NCBI GenBank assembly: GCA_022578965.1
Contig: MU400508.1
Location: 186,001-250,000, forward strand
Origin: Xylaria sp. FL1777
Taxonomy: Eukaryota; Ascomycota; Sordariomycetes; Xylariales; Xylariaceae
Length of the DNA: 64,000 bases
Reading direction: 5' to 3'
A program made the position numbers and the translations under genes. How positions within the stretch are numbered: the stretch's first letter is position 1; every line of letters starts with the position of its first letter. This document shows, piece by piece, positions 50,039-60,239 of the stretch. Under the pieces are notes generated by a model. The model saw nothing but the letters and a program-made list of their open reading frames with translations. It was not told where the DNA came from and made no database searches.

Positions 50039-51140
50039 ACGACGCATCCTCAAAAGGGGAAATGGCGAGCGGCTTCACAACAGAGTTTTGAAAAGAGAAC
50101 AGCGCAATTTGATTTGTAGCAGAGTTTGACTGCTGCGAGAAGATGCATAGAGAAAAGCTTCATGAAGATTTTCACCCCTGGGGGACGTCGATTCCAGCTC
50201 TGTTGTTGGTTCAGCTCATCGTTTCTTTTATAAATCATTCGCATGAAATGCATAATAGTCACATCTCTACTATCGATACTGTATGAGATCCTATGTTTGG
50301 TGAACTTGCTTTTGTTTTACTCATAAGAGCGGTTGCAAGGAGGCACGAGGAGCGCTCCGTATCTATATAAGTATCCTATAGCATACTCCATGTTCTTAAC
50401 AGCAAAACCGAAATCCCTATAAGTCCTCGAGAGTCGTTTTACAGCGTACTACCTCGCCCACCACAATTCTAGATTGGGACTAATGGGCTGACACTCTAAA
50501 CTTATTATCTGCCGCTAATACCATATGGTATGCCAGCTCGCACTATTATAGAAGATATTGTTATTCCCCAATACACTTTTAGTGGACTCAAATAACTGCG
50601 TCTGGCGTAGACCCAAGATGAAAACTGCCAATGCATGCTCTCCATCAGCCGCCTCCGCTACCCCTATCTCTATACACTGCGGTCAGCGAAGAAAATCCGA
50701 CTTTACACATTGATCGGTTGTACTATTTCACTCTAAACTTGCATTCCGATCGCGGCAAGAAGACATCATTGCCGACGCTAGTATCTGAACGCTGGTAGAG
50801 AAGACGAAACCTAGTAGAGGTGTGGGGGAAAGCGTGCTCGAATCACGAAGACACGTGGAGTGAATGCAAAGACGATCTGTTAGAGTTTGCGGCTAGAACA
50901 TGATGCTAAAAGTACTCGTTAACTATATATAAATAAGAGTATATGTAAACAGCCCTGTCAATAATATCATGCAGATCTACACTAAACTGAGCTTGAGTTC
51001 CATTCCACTTTTGCTGCTACATGGGCATCCCCAGGCGTCTCTAATTGTACATGAATCTCATCAGTACACGTTCTTGGTACCACAAAGCTCAGTATCTAGG
51101 TGTCCGTAATGCTGAGAACGTAGACTCGTGAGTACCTAGC
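50039..51140. other. Intergenic region, 1.1 kb, between convergent genes
   Basis: sidA (+) and the PARG-like gene (-) end towards each other here, so both 3' regions are present. The ORF at 50050-50262 has no recognisable content. No repeat or RNA gene is seen. Confidence 0.5.
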
Positions 51141-52526
51141 CTACAGTGCTAGTCGCTCTATCATCCAGTCCAGGGTTGCCAGTCTCGCAGTGTTTCTAGG
51201 AACGGACTGGAGGAGTCCCATTAGGTCCTGGGCACTTCCTAGTCGTCTTCTCACAGCCGCCACAAGACTGTTTAGAGAGGAAGCGACCTCCTGCGACGCC
51301 CGATCATAGATGATCTTCAGAGACACGCGAGCGACGGAAGCAGCGCACCACAGCAGCATGACCTTCACAAAGGGGTCCCCTCCGAACGCACCACATCCCC
51401 AGAGCGGACTACAGACCACTTCGTATACCCCCGAGGAGAACGCAATGGCGGCTTTATTCACCTCTCTAGTAAGATTCTCAAGGGTCAAGTCCGGTAGACC
51501 GTCAGCGTCGTCTTCGACGTCGAGCTCCAAAGCATCCATGAACAACATCGTGCGTTGGCCCCAGTCAACGGATACCCCCCACTCTTGTGCTGTGGCCGTG
51601 ATATCCCGTCGTTGGCCCGTGATGTTAAGTACGGCTTCCGCACCCCTTACGACGAGAACTTGATTTTTCTCGAGTGGCGGCGTGATCAGAACAGCCGGGC
51701 AAGCCTCCGGCGAGCTTCCGACGTGGACTTCTTCTTGCGTCGCCGATTGGCCGAAGCCTATGTACCGGTTCGCGGAGACCACGGCTGCGCCGGAGGGCAG
51801 GCCTAGTTGCGCCGGGCACGTCTGGTAGTTTTCTACGAGCACAATCTCGATTGGAGCAAGAGGTGTCTGTGAAGAACTTAATGCTGCGTAATCTGGCGCG
51901 GCGGTTACTAGGGTATAAGTGATATACCGTTCGTCCTGCCGCTGATTAGAAGTAGGGAGAAAAGTCCCTAGGTAGGCGAACAAGCACTTCAGATATATCC
52001 TGCACGCCTGCTCGTGGCGCTGACCTGAAGCATACCAGATGCTGAAGTCGAAGTACTCTTCTCTCCAATCCGGGGACCGCAGGGTGCAGAGAAACTGGTG
52101 GACAACGAGACAAGCTGTCTGGCGTCTGCTTAGCTTCAGAGAAGAAGGTGAACCATCGGCGCCGAGAACTGGCAGGTTGCCGCTAGGGAAATGCTGCGGA
52201 AGCTCAAGGGCAAGCTGGACTATCAACGGCCAATACGCGTCGAAGAACGCGGGCTGCGAGTCGCTAATGAAGGACTTGAGGAGCTGGTAGTCTCCTGCTG
52301 GCCCGGAACTCCCTCGCAACGTGACGGCGATGGTGTCTAGGAGCTTGGCAAGCTGAGTTGGTATCTCTATGGAGGATCTGAGCAGCGTGGTGAGAACATG
52401 CCAGAAAGATACTTGACCTTCTGCGTCTTCAAGCTCGCTTTGATCGTCTAGGATACTGAAACGATCGATACATTTGAAGGATGCAGAGCAGGGGAGGAGG
52501 TATTTCAAAGTGTCGGTAGTGGACAT
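51141..52526 (-). CDS. Poly(ADP-ribose) glycohydrolase (PARG family)
   Basis: A single exon encodes 461 residues starting MSTTDTLKYLLPCS. The N-terminal third is helical with no clear motif (a YFDFSIWYASG segment near residue 160). The catalytic macrodomain follows. The PARG signature appears as NRYIGFGQSATQEEV near residues 253-267, with the adjacent glutamates of QEE expected to be the catalytic pair. The second conserved block is CSPLWGCGAFGGDPFVK near 381-397. PARG cuts ribose-ribose bonds of poly(ADP-ribose) chains in the nucleus or cytosol. In well-studied PARGs the first block reads GGG-x(6-8)-QEE; here it is GFG followed by only four residues before QEE, so the loop is shorter and the middle Gly is replaced. 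Activity is therefore inferred. The gene is next to sidA but has no obvious functional link. Confidence 0.85.
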   Translation of the reverse strand: MSTTDTLKYLLPCSASFKCIDRFSILDDQSELEDAEGQVSFWHVLTTLLRSSIEIPTQLAKLLDTIAVTLRGSSGPAGDYQLLKSFISDSQPAFFDAYWPLIVQLALELPQHFPSGNLPVLGADGSPSSLKLSRRQTACLVVHQFLCTLRSPDWREEYFDFSIWYASGQRHEQACRIYLKCLFAYLGTFLPTSNQRQDERYITYTLVTAAPDYAALSSSQTPLAPIEIVLVENYQTCPAQLGLPSGAAVVSANRYIGFGQSATQEEVHVGSSPEACPAVLITPPLEKNQVLVVRGAEAVLNITGQRRDITATAQEWGVSVDWGQRTMLFMDALELDVEDDADGLPDLTLENLTREVNKAAIAFSSGVYEVVCSPLWGCGAFGGDPFVKVMLLWCAASVARVSLKIIYDRASQEVASSLNSLVAAVRRRLGSAQDLMGLLQSVPRNTARLATLDWMIERLAL

Positions 52527-53533
52527 GATGAGGATATAAGCGGATTTGATTGCTCTGCACGGAATTTATGAATTGATCAACCGCAGTTGAGGATAACCAA
52601 GCTACTGATGGGAGAGCGAGAAAGTGTATTTGACAAAAGGGGCTTTATCCACCTAGCTGTTAGTCCGCCCCATATGATCACATATCTCAGCTTCAAAAGC
52701 TTCGCTCTTTTTATGCCAGTTTTAGCAGCGATATTTCTGGTATCGAATGTGTCCTTTATTTTTTCGTTATTCGTACTTAATTACCGGATACGATTCATCA
52801 AGTATATTACCTACTCGCGTGTACAGTAACCATTGACTTACAATTCGTATGAAAAAAATACGTGAAATTGGAGCCAACGCCAAACTCAGTCATGATCGCT
52901 ATTGGCCCAAAAGAATTTTATCATCATCACCAAACTGTTCCAATACGTGGGGACTATGTAAACGCAGTGGCCTGGACAAACGCCGGGTACAATGGAAAAT
53001 GGGTAGCTGGTATGCACCCCATCAATGTTGTACAAACGAGAATCTCCCCACAGCTACGGGGAAGCTGAGGCGCCACTGCTTGCCCAAAGCCCAACGAGGT
53101 GTAGTCGGAGAACATCATCATAGACAAGGCAGCTGATTGCTTACCAGCAGCTCAATTGAGCCGGGGATCGTGATTGTCCGGGAGACTTCGGGTACAGGCC
53201 GCGATGGATCCTCGGCAGTACACTTTCGTGTGGGGAAATAGGAAGCTGAGTCGGCGGCCTTGCCCGGACTCTACAGTTGATTGGCCCAGCATGATTTGAG
53301 ACGGCGACGACAAAGGCGACGATAGCCGGCCGCAGCGTGTTCTCGTTTGTTCCGTGCCATGCGTGTTTCTTGGAGTCGCTATTTTGCGAAGCTCTAAGAT
53401 TCTTACGGGGATGAGAATAATATTACTGTGTAGGTACGCAAATGACTCTGAAGCTGACTCAGGGGCTCCATCTTCCAATACACGTACACATATATATATG
53501 GCCTCAACCGTTGAGGAGCATATAAAATGCTAA

Positions 53534-53569
53534 GTACCTAGGTAGGTACCTAGGTAGGCACCTAGGTGA
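53534..53569. repeat. Three 12-bp tandem units of GTACCTAGGTAG
   Basis: Two exact copies (53534-53545, 53546-53557) and a third with three changes (53558-53569). The unit contains the AGGTACCT palindrome family seen elsewhere in the window. Confidence 0.75.
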
Positions 53570-54319
53570 ATAAGAGGTGTTTGTCATTGATGGCAGAATA
53601 TTTCAATTGAAACAAGGTAGCATTTGTTTGAAGCAAGCATCCGAGAATTCATCGTCAACAGTAACGTACTCGGCAAATGGTTTAGAGCTTGGAGCACCGT
53701 CTAAATGGAATGCATGGGGCATTTCGGAATGGATGTTGAAATGAAGGTTCTTAGTTACCTGGTATACAATGGATGGCCGATGTGATGCGATGCTGCGCTA
53801 CTGCCCTAAGTCTAGGTAGGTACGGAAAACTTCTGGTTGGTGCGGGGCAGCGGACGGAATGCACCAATAATTGGTGACTCGAAATAACAACCCCTCAGTA
53901 CATCGAGCATCACCCAGTTTCATAGGGATAAGGAGGTACCTGCGCAAGAAGTGGGGCTGCCAAGATGCCGCTCGGCGTCCTCCTAACGTTCTCGAGCCAC
54001 CAAGCTGGTCCACCTGGAGCCATTGATGTGATCATAGTGGTCCCTTATTCAACTGCCCCTCCCCCTCCTAAGCACGACCTGTACCACGTTCTACATGGGA
54101 AAAAAGGTCTCGCGATAATAAACCTCACTTTTACAGACCTATCTTATACTTAGACTAAGTACCTATCACTGCCTAAGTAACCTCCCTAGCCTATAGGTAA
54201 TTTCCCACTATTCTACACCTATCTCCCAGTACCTACCTACCTACACGTGCTATAAGATTTTGCTACAGAAATCATAACAACCTACCCCATAAATTAAGTA
54301 CCTACGGTACCAAGCTAAT

Positions 54320-54510
54320 TCGTCTACCTTCACCTTGATTCTCCTCCTCTACACCCTCTTCGCAAATCCCCTCCCATCTGCTTAATACCTCATCATCATC
54401 TTTATTTCTTGTCTTCTCTCATCTCTCCTGTACGCATTCTTGCTGACTTCTTGCTACTACGCATTGGAAGCTTGCGCTCGCCTCTTCTCATTACCCCACC
54501 TCACCTCCGA
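54320..54510 (+). promoter_or_regulatory. C/T-rich core promoter and leader of FBA1
   Basis: About 190 bases before the ATG are dominated by C and T, with repeated CTCCTC, TCTTC and CATCTC runs. Such pyrimidine-rich leaders mark highly expressed glycolytic genes in filamentous ascomycetes. The exact transcription start cannot be read. Confidence 0.5.
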
Positions 54511-54523
54511 ACACCGCATCATC

Positions 54524-55984
54524 ATGGATAAGCTCGGACTCAAGCCCGGCGTCATCTACGGCGAGGACGTTTACAAGGTACGTTTTGCGCTCCCCTGGGC
54601 CTTTCGAGAGACGTCGTCTGCAGCACTATGCCTTCAATGCCTTGCTGACCGAAGCCCCGTGTCTGTCTATAGCTCCTCAGCTACGCAAAGGAAAACGGTT
54701 TCGCCCTCCCGGCCGTTAACGTCACCTCCTCCTCCACCGTTGTCGCTACCCTAGAGGCTGCCCGCGACGCCAAGTCTCCTATCATACTTCAGACTTCCAA
54801 TGGCGGTGCTGCTTTCTTCGCCGGCAAGGGCATTTCCAACACCAACCAGGAGGCTTCTGTCGCCGGTGCCGTTGGTAATTGGAACCAATTCCTCTTCTTT
54901 CGCCTCATCTTCTTGTTTGCTTGGCTGACACGATAAAACCTTGTCTTCTAGCCGCCGCCCACTTCATCCGCTCTGTCGCGCCTCTCTACGGAATCCCTGT
55001 GGTTCTACACTCAGACCACTGTGCCAAGAAACTGCTTCCCTGGTTAGATGGCATGCTCGACGCCGATGGTTAGTTTCGACAATACACTATGAAGACTTGA
55101 CAGAAAGCTAATGTAGCGTAGAGGCCTTTTTCAAGGAGCACGGAACTCCCCTGTTCAGCAGCCACATGATTGATCTGTAGGTTGAATGCCCATGTCTCTT
55201 TCTTCCTGTTTTTGGTATGGTCAAGAGCAAAATATCGCTCTGTTGTGACTTCTATGCGTCATATTCTGCACACACCGAAAACCAATCAAGACTCTCTACG
55301 AACAGAACAGCAATAATTAATACATGACTATCTAGATCAGAGGAGGACCTACAAAGTAACATTGATACCACCGCCAAATACCTAAAGAGGTCTGCCGCCG
55401 TCAACCTTTGGCTAGAGATGGAGGTTGGTATCACCGGTGGTGAGGAAGATGGCGTTAACAACGAGGACGTCGACAACAACTCTCTATACACCCAGCCTGA
55501 GGACATTTGGCAAATCTACCAGGCTTTGAGCCCTATTTCAAAGATGTTCAGCATTGCTGCTGGCTTCGGTAATGTCCACGGTGTCTACAAGCCAGGCAAC
55601 GTCAAGCTCCGCCCCGATATCCTGGGCAAGCACCAAGAATATGTCGCTGAGAAGCTGTCTGTGGCTAAGGACAGCAAGCCCGTCTTCTTCGTCTTCCATG
55701 GTGGCTCTGGCTCAAGTAAGGATGAGTTCAAGAAGGCCATTGGGTACGGTGTCGTCAAGGTCAACCTTGACACTGACCTGCAGTGGGCCTACCTGGTTGG
55801 CCACCGTGACTTCATTGTGCACAACATCGACTACCTAAAAACACAAGTTGGCAACCCCGAAGGCCCTGGCAAGCCCAACAAGAAGAAGTATGACCCTCGT
55901 GTCTGGGTTCGCGCCGGCGAGCAAAGCATGAAGGCCCGCGTCATTGAGGCTCTTAAGGATTTCTCTACCGCTGGCAAGTTGTAA
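54524..55984 (+). CDS. FBA1: Fructose-bisphosphate aldolase, class II (Zn-dependent)
   Basis: Five exons (54524-54577, 54673-54874, 54952-55068, 55122-55176, 55336-55984) encode 358 residues, the usual class II length. The enzyme reversibly splits fructose 1,6-bisphosphate into dihydroxyacetone phosphate and glyceraldehyde 3-phosphate in the cytosol. Zinc ligands and active-site region: VVLHSDHCAKK near residue 105, MEVGITGGEEDGV near 175, FGNVHGVYK near 225, FHGGSGSS near 265 and VKVNLDTDLQW near 286. The N-terminus MDKLGLKPGVIYGEDVYK on exon 1 is family-like. Introns of 53-159 bp crowd into the 5' half, as is common in highly expressed fungal genes. Confidence 0.97.
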
Positions 55985-56330
55985 CATGTATATTGAAATG
56001 AAGTACCGTCTTGTATGGCAAGGTAGAAGAGAAATTCCTTGACTAGATCATCCAGTGTAACTGTTTGAATTGAGATGCGCAATTTGTATCTTGGGAATGA
56101 TTTTCCTCGTCTTATCATTATTTAACTACGTATTCACTTATAGAGGCAGTTAGAGTAAGGAACCGCGCTCAAGGCTGGCTTTAAAGACAGAAAAACAACA
56201 TAGTAAGCGCCCTAAGATTAAACGGCTCTCTTGCGATGACGATTTTCTTATTATATAGACATCGGTCAACAAAAGTATGTGTCTTTTAAGATCATGAAGG
56301 CCAAGGCTATAAACTTAACAACGCAGACGG

Positions 56331-56358
56331 TGGGCCATTACTACATAACACCGACAAA
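56331..56358 (+). repeat. 28-bp motif, copy 1
   Basis: Begins TGGGCCATTACTACATAAC and ends CACCGACAAA. It differs from copy 3 (56852-56879) at three positions and from copy 2 (56559-56586) at six. All three point the same way. Confidence 0.6.
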
Positions 56359-56398
56359 CGAAAATGAAATTCAGAAAGCCCAAAAAGCAGCATTTATT

Positions 56399-56431
56399 AC
56401 AATTACACCACAATTACACTACAATTACAGC
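56399..56431 (+). repeat. 11-bp tandem repeat, three units
   Basis: ACAATTACACC, ACAATTACACT and ACAATTACAGC lie end to end. Confidence 0.75.
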
Positions 56432-56523
56432 CTTTTATTTTATTCTAATTAGATAAAAGGGTAATTATAGCATTAATAATTATAATACTACCTTTTTTTT
56501 TTAATTAAATCTTGAACTTCTGA

Positions 56524-56585
56524 TTGTTGGTGGCATGTGGTAGTAGCCTACCTATCCGTGGGCCACTACCACATGCCACCAACAA
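56524..56585. repeat. Perfect 21-bp inverted repeat with 20-base loop
   Basis: Arms at 56524-56544 and 56565-56585 are exact reverse complements (left arm starts TTGTTGGTGGCATG; right arm ends CATGCCACCAACAA). After one mismatch, three more GCC/GGC pairs extend the stem into the loop. The right arm overlaps copy 2 of the 28-bp motif, so the left arm is an inverted partial copy of it. This resembles terminal inverted repeats brought together by an internal deletion. Confidence 0.75.
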
Positions 56586-56586
56586 A
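56559..56586 (+). repeat. 28-bp motif, copy 2
   Basis: Begins TGGGCCACTACCACATGCC and ends CACCAACAAA; it forms the right arm of the inverted repeat at 56524-56585. Confidence 0.6.
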
Positions 56587-56651
56587 CCAGAAAGCTACAA
56601 GTACTAAACATTCTAACAAAGCTAGAACTAAATAAATAAAAAAATAAACAG

Positions 56652-56700
56652 ATTAATTCAATTAAATATAGATTCATACAATGAATTAATTCAATTAAAT
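56652..56700 (+). repeat. 16-bp direct repeat, two copies 33 bp apart
   Basis: ATTAATTCAATTAAAT occurs at 56652-56667 and again at 56685-56700. Confidence 0.7.
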
Positions 56701-56851
56701 GTAAGTGTGTGTATAAAAAAAAGCTATTAGTTTGGTCTTTTACCCCACCTCTTTTTTAATTGATGTGCAGGGTAGAGCTGCAACTGACTATAGTAACAAA
56801 CGCTCGCGGGCCATCCCGACGACCCTTAACGTGAGTTACTTGCGTTTGCGG

Positions 56852-56879
56852 AGGGCCATTACCACATAACACCGACAAT
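56852..56879 (+). repeat. 28-bp motif, copy 3
   Basis: Begins AGGGCCATTACCACATAAC and ends CACCGACAAT. The bases just upstream (GCGTTTGCGG) also resemble those before copy 1 (ACGCAGACGG), so the repeated unit may be longer than 28 bp. Confidence 0.6.
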
Positions 56880-56935
56880 CATGAATCGCGTTGTCGCGCT
56901 ACTGAATGTAATTGTGGGTGATCCCGTCTACATCT

Positions 56936-56970
56936 ATCTTTTTCTTTCTTTCTTTCTTTTTTTTTTTTTT
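56936..56970 (+). repeat. TTTC microsatellite running into a T tract
   Basis: About four TTTC units are followed by an uninterrupted run of about fourteen T, in the AT-rich block downstream of FBA1. Confidence 0.7.
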
Positions 56971-57871
56971 CCTTTTTGCCTTAGTGGATTTCAGGGGTAT
57001 GACATAAATGTGACGTACCGGTATACCCCTAGTTCCACCCACCCTCACTCAGTCCGTGATGTTACCTATAGGCTGGCAATTACAAAAACTGCTACTTGAA
57101 TAGTGTATAAACCTGTGGTTTATGTGGATAAATAGCTAGGGTAAGGAAGAAAACAGATGAAAGAATTCAAGCTCGAATAGTGTCCCTGAGAATAAGGGAC
57201 TACTTAGCTAGGTCTTTTTTAACAACATGTATGGATTTTCTCCTCCATTATTCAGGGTCCAATGCAGATAGGACATCGCTTAGCCGTTTCAATAATAGTC
57301 TCTCCATATATCTTAGTCACTTCATGTCTCCGTACTCCCGTCCGCAATGTCTTTCCCCGGTGGTGTCTGTACCGGCGTCCCGACACGTGGTCGACTCCGG
57401 CCTCTCTCCGCGGCCGAACCGGTCGACTGGGATCTTCTGAGCTTATAGTTAAAGAAACAATCGCCGTGAAAGTGCTATATATGTGTATATACAGTATTAA
57501 TGGTTTACTGAAGAAGGAATTAGGTCGTCTGCCTGCCTTAACATGACCCGAATGACTTACACGCCTGGCGTCTTCCCTCCCCGTCGTCCTTAAATAACCC
57601 TGGTTCTAGCCGTGATGACTGACTTCTATACTATAAGACGTCGAGGCTTCGATATAATAGAGCTACGAGCGAGATTTACTTAACTTGTTCGGCGACGACT
57701 GACTGCGTCCTGTGGTGCGCGTCGACGTCGAGGACAAGGGCTGGGGCCGTGGCATAAACCTGAGCGGCCGTGTGGAGGTCATCAAACGGAACGTTGCAGC
57801 GTACTTGGATCAAAACCATCCTCTTATATGGTAATAGCTCTATTAATGAGTAATTCCACTACTTCGGCATA

Positions 57872-59941
57872 TCAGGAGCCTCCCGGCTCGGCCAAATCAA
57901 GCTCTTCCGGCATGAACGTGCCAGTGTAGCCGTGTTTTTTAATCATATGGCGCCGATAGTTGTCTTTCCTCGGGAAAGATTTCCCCCCCGCGGCCCATGG
58001 ACAGCCAATTTCCGGGCAGTGATACTTCTTTGTCTTCAGGTGCTTATCATTGATGTGACGATCCAGATGCGTCCTTGTGCCGAACCTTTTATCGCATCCT
58101 GGGTAATTGCATTCAAAGCGCCGGTCGTGGTATCGTTTGTGGTGGTTTAGCTTGTGTATCCCGTCGAAGGCTCGCCCGCATTCCTCACATACGAAGAACT
58201 CGTCATCAGCATTCGGGCTGTTAGGATGCTTAGGGTCGGCTGGTGTGGGGTTGAGAGAAGATGTAGTGTCAAGATTAGGTAGTGCTGGCTTGTCATGCTG
58301 TTGCGCCGCCGAATGCGCTGGAGGTTCGGGTGACAGTTCTAGTCCCGAGAGTCCCGAGTCGCTATCCCTTGGCTCGGCACTTTCGTAATCACTCTCGTCT
58401 CCGGTTCGATGTTTTCCTTTATTTGAATGCTGGGCAATATCATCTAAGCTATCTTCTGCATCTTCTTCGTCCCTGTCCTCCTCTCCGTTATTGGGAAGTG
58501 CAAACAATGCTAATTCTGTCTGATGCCGACCGACATGACGTGCATATTCTCGTTTGGAATATAAAGTCTGTTGGCAGAGTGGACATTGAGTCTCTTCTGG
58601 CCAAGGCCGGGGCCGCTCGCACAAGTCAAACATCAAACTGAGATCTCTTTGTGACGATACTTCTGAGTGAGTCTGCCGCAAGTGGCGTTCAAGGGAATTA
58701 CGTGAATTGAAGTCTGCTTCGTGGCAAGAATAGGGGCATCTGAAGATCCTCCAGTGTTTCCGGTCCAGATGGTTTAACCATTCGTGACGCTTGGCGTATT
58801 GCTGTTCGGAAGTCAAGCAATCTAGTTCAAGGCATATGTATGGCCGTAAGTCAGCGTTTACGTGCTTCCTGCAGGTATTATCAGCAATGCGACATTCCTC
58901 AGCATTTCAATCCATCTCAGAATAGACCTACCTCCATTGGATCGTAGTGCTAACTGATATCATCATGTAGCAAAATAGGCACTCAAACGGACCATCACCT
59001 GCTTGTTTTGGTAACGGCGGTATTTTGAGTCGTCCTGACTCTGGACCAGAACTTGCGTACGATGTCTGTGACGCCCCGGAGTTCGACCTTTCTTCTTCGT
59101 TGAGTTGGCCAAAGGCTGGGTGACTCTTTTCACCGTCTTTGAGTGCAGTCGGTATAGATGATGCAATTGTGCTTTGAGCCCCGGCTACGGATCTCTTCGA
59201 GTCAAGATCTAGTCCTGCATTAAGCTTATGATGATGAGCTTCGCGATACTTAAAGTACTGTCGTCTTTGAGATATGGCTTTCCCCAGCCGGCGTGCCAAA
59301 GCGGGATTTACCCGCGGTAACTTGGCCTTGACATGTTCCACGTCATACTCCTCAAAATACGACGTGTCGATGAACTTGGATGACATAAAATGATCGTGTG
59401 GAGCTGGATTTCTAATCGAGACTGAAAGCCTTAATAAACACCCTATTATATCTCCAATATCCGCCGCAATCTCGATGACTTCTGTCTCCTCATCGACTTC
59501 ATCGAAATCATCGAGACTAAGGGAATATTCTGCAATTGGTGCACTATTTTGATTTCCAATAGGGTTAACATGCGTGTTGGGATTTTTGTCAAGTATGGGC
59601 AAAACTTTGAACTAATTAGTTGAGAACATGTCGAGTGTGATAAGAATAAATCAAAGATATAGCCGATTTAAAAGATTGTACGTACCGTCATGGAGGGTGC
59701 TCTTCAAGTCGGTTAATAGGTTGACCACTAAGTCTCTTAGATGCGATGCATCGCGAAGACGCCAATCTAGTGAGCTACGGTCCCTGCGATGAGCACCTAT
59801 ATTTCCAGTCCAGAGCTTGAACCTTGCAAACTCATCAAGGAGTTTCTGGCGGGCATCATCGCTCAACTTATGAGACTTCAACGAAGCAGCTTGGAAGTCC
59901 TGCAGACACTGCGCAACGTATTCAGAAATCAAAACCGCCAT
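57872..59941 (-). CDS. Fungal C2H2 zinc-finger protein with N-terminal helical domain
   Basis: Three exons (59941-59686, 59604-58932, 58868-57872) encode 641 residues. Residues 1-90 are a helical module (MAVLISEYVAQCLQDFQ, WTGNIGAHRRDRSSLDWRLRDA). Residues about 110-210 carry the block LLRLSVSIRNPAPHDHF, then RLGKAISQRRQYFKYREAHH; both occur in a widespread fungal family of C2H2 proteins. Zinc-finger-like motifs follow: FECLFCYMM...WRKHV, YICLELDC...RRHEWLNHLDRKH-type (here KRHEWLNHLDRKH), FRCPYSC...RHLRQTH, CPLCQQTL...RHVGRH, then three C-terminal fingers (FVCEECGRAF, FECNYPGCDKRF, YHCPEIGCPW). A Ser/Asp/Pro-rich linker separates the two clusters. Probably nuclear and nucleic-acid binding, but no target is known. 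The first intron uses acceptor CAAAG at 59605, chosen because it is the one that keeps frame with the next exon. It shares a 298-bp promoter interval with the DUF7580 gene. Confidence 0.85.
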
Positions 59942-60239
59942 ATGGGATGGAGACCAGAATATCTTTGGGGGTAGGTTGTCAAAGTCTCGGTGCGGAGGCT
60001 CCCAGATTCAGCAGGAGCTGAACGACTACCCATGCAACTTCGGCGTCGGCAAAAACTGGGCCCGGTATAGGACTTTTCTCATCTGGGCTGATGCAGTCAG
60101 CTAATGATCTGCGACGTGAGCAGACCCCTACGTCTAGTTTCGACATGTTGTTTGACTTCCCGAGTTAGTTTCATCATCGCGCAGTCGTGCCTTGGTTTGG
60201 GCGCATCGTCCTTAAAGAAAGGCGTCGCAAGTACTAAAT
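59942..60239. promoter_or_regulatory. Shared divergent promoter interval, 298 bp
   Basis: The C2H2 gene starts leftward at 59941 and the DUF7580 gene rightward at 60240. The short spacing makes joint control likely. No TATA box or named site is evident. Confidence 0.4.

Larger units (their letters stand above)
52527..54523. other. Intergenic region, 2.0 kb, divergent promoters of PARG and FBA1
   Basis: This holds a 12-bp tandem repeat at 53534-53569, a CACGTG core at 54244-54249, TAGGTA/TACCTA half-sites at 54120-54310, and a long C/T-rich leader before FBA1. ORFs at 52587-52829 and 52849-53136 look like chance frames. Confidence 0.5.
55985..57871. other. Intergenic region, 1.9 kb, with an AT-rich repeat-bearing block
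   Basis: FBA1 (+) and the C2H2 gene (-) converge here. Between 56300 and 56980 the DNA is very AT-rich and carries an inverted repeat, a 28-bp motif in three copies, an 11-bp tandem repeat and a TTTC/T tract (all listed separately). This looks like the remains of a mobile element. The small ORFs at 56881-57546 are not convincing. Confidence 0.55.

Noticed and set aside
52849..53136. A 95-codon plus-strand ORF upstream of FBA1
   Set aside because: Two frames are open together and neither shows a motif; likely chance.
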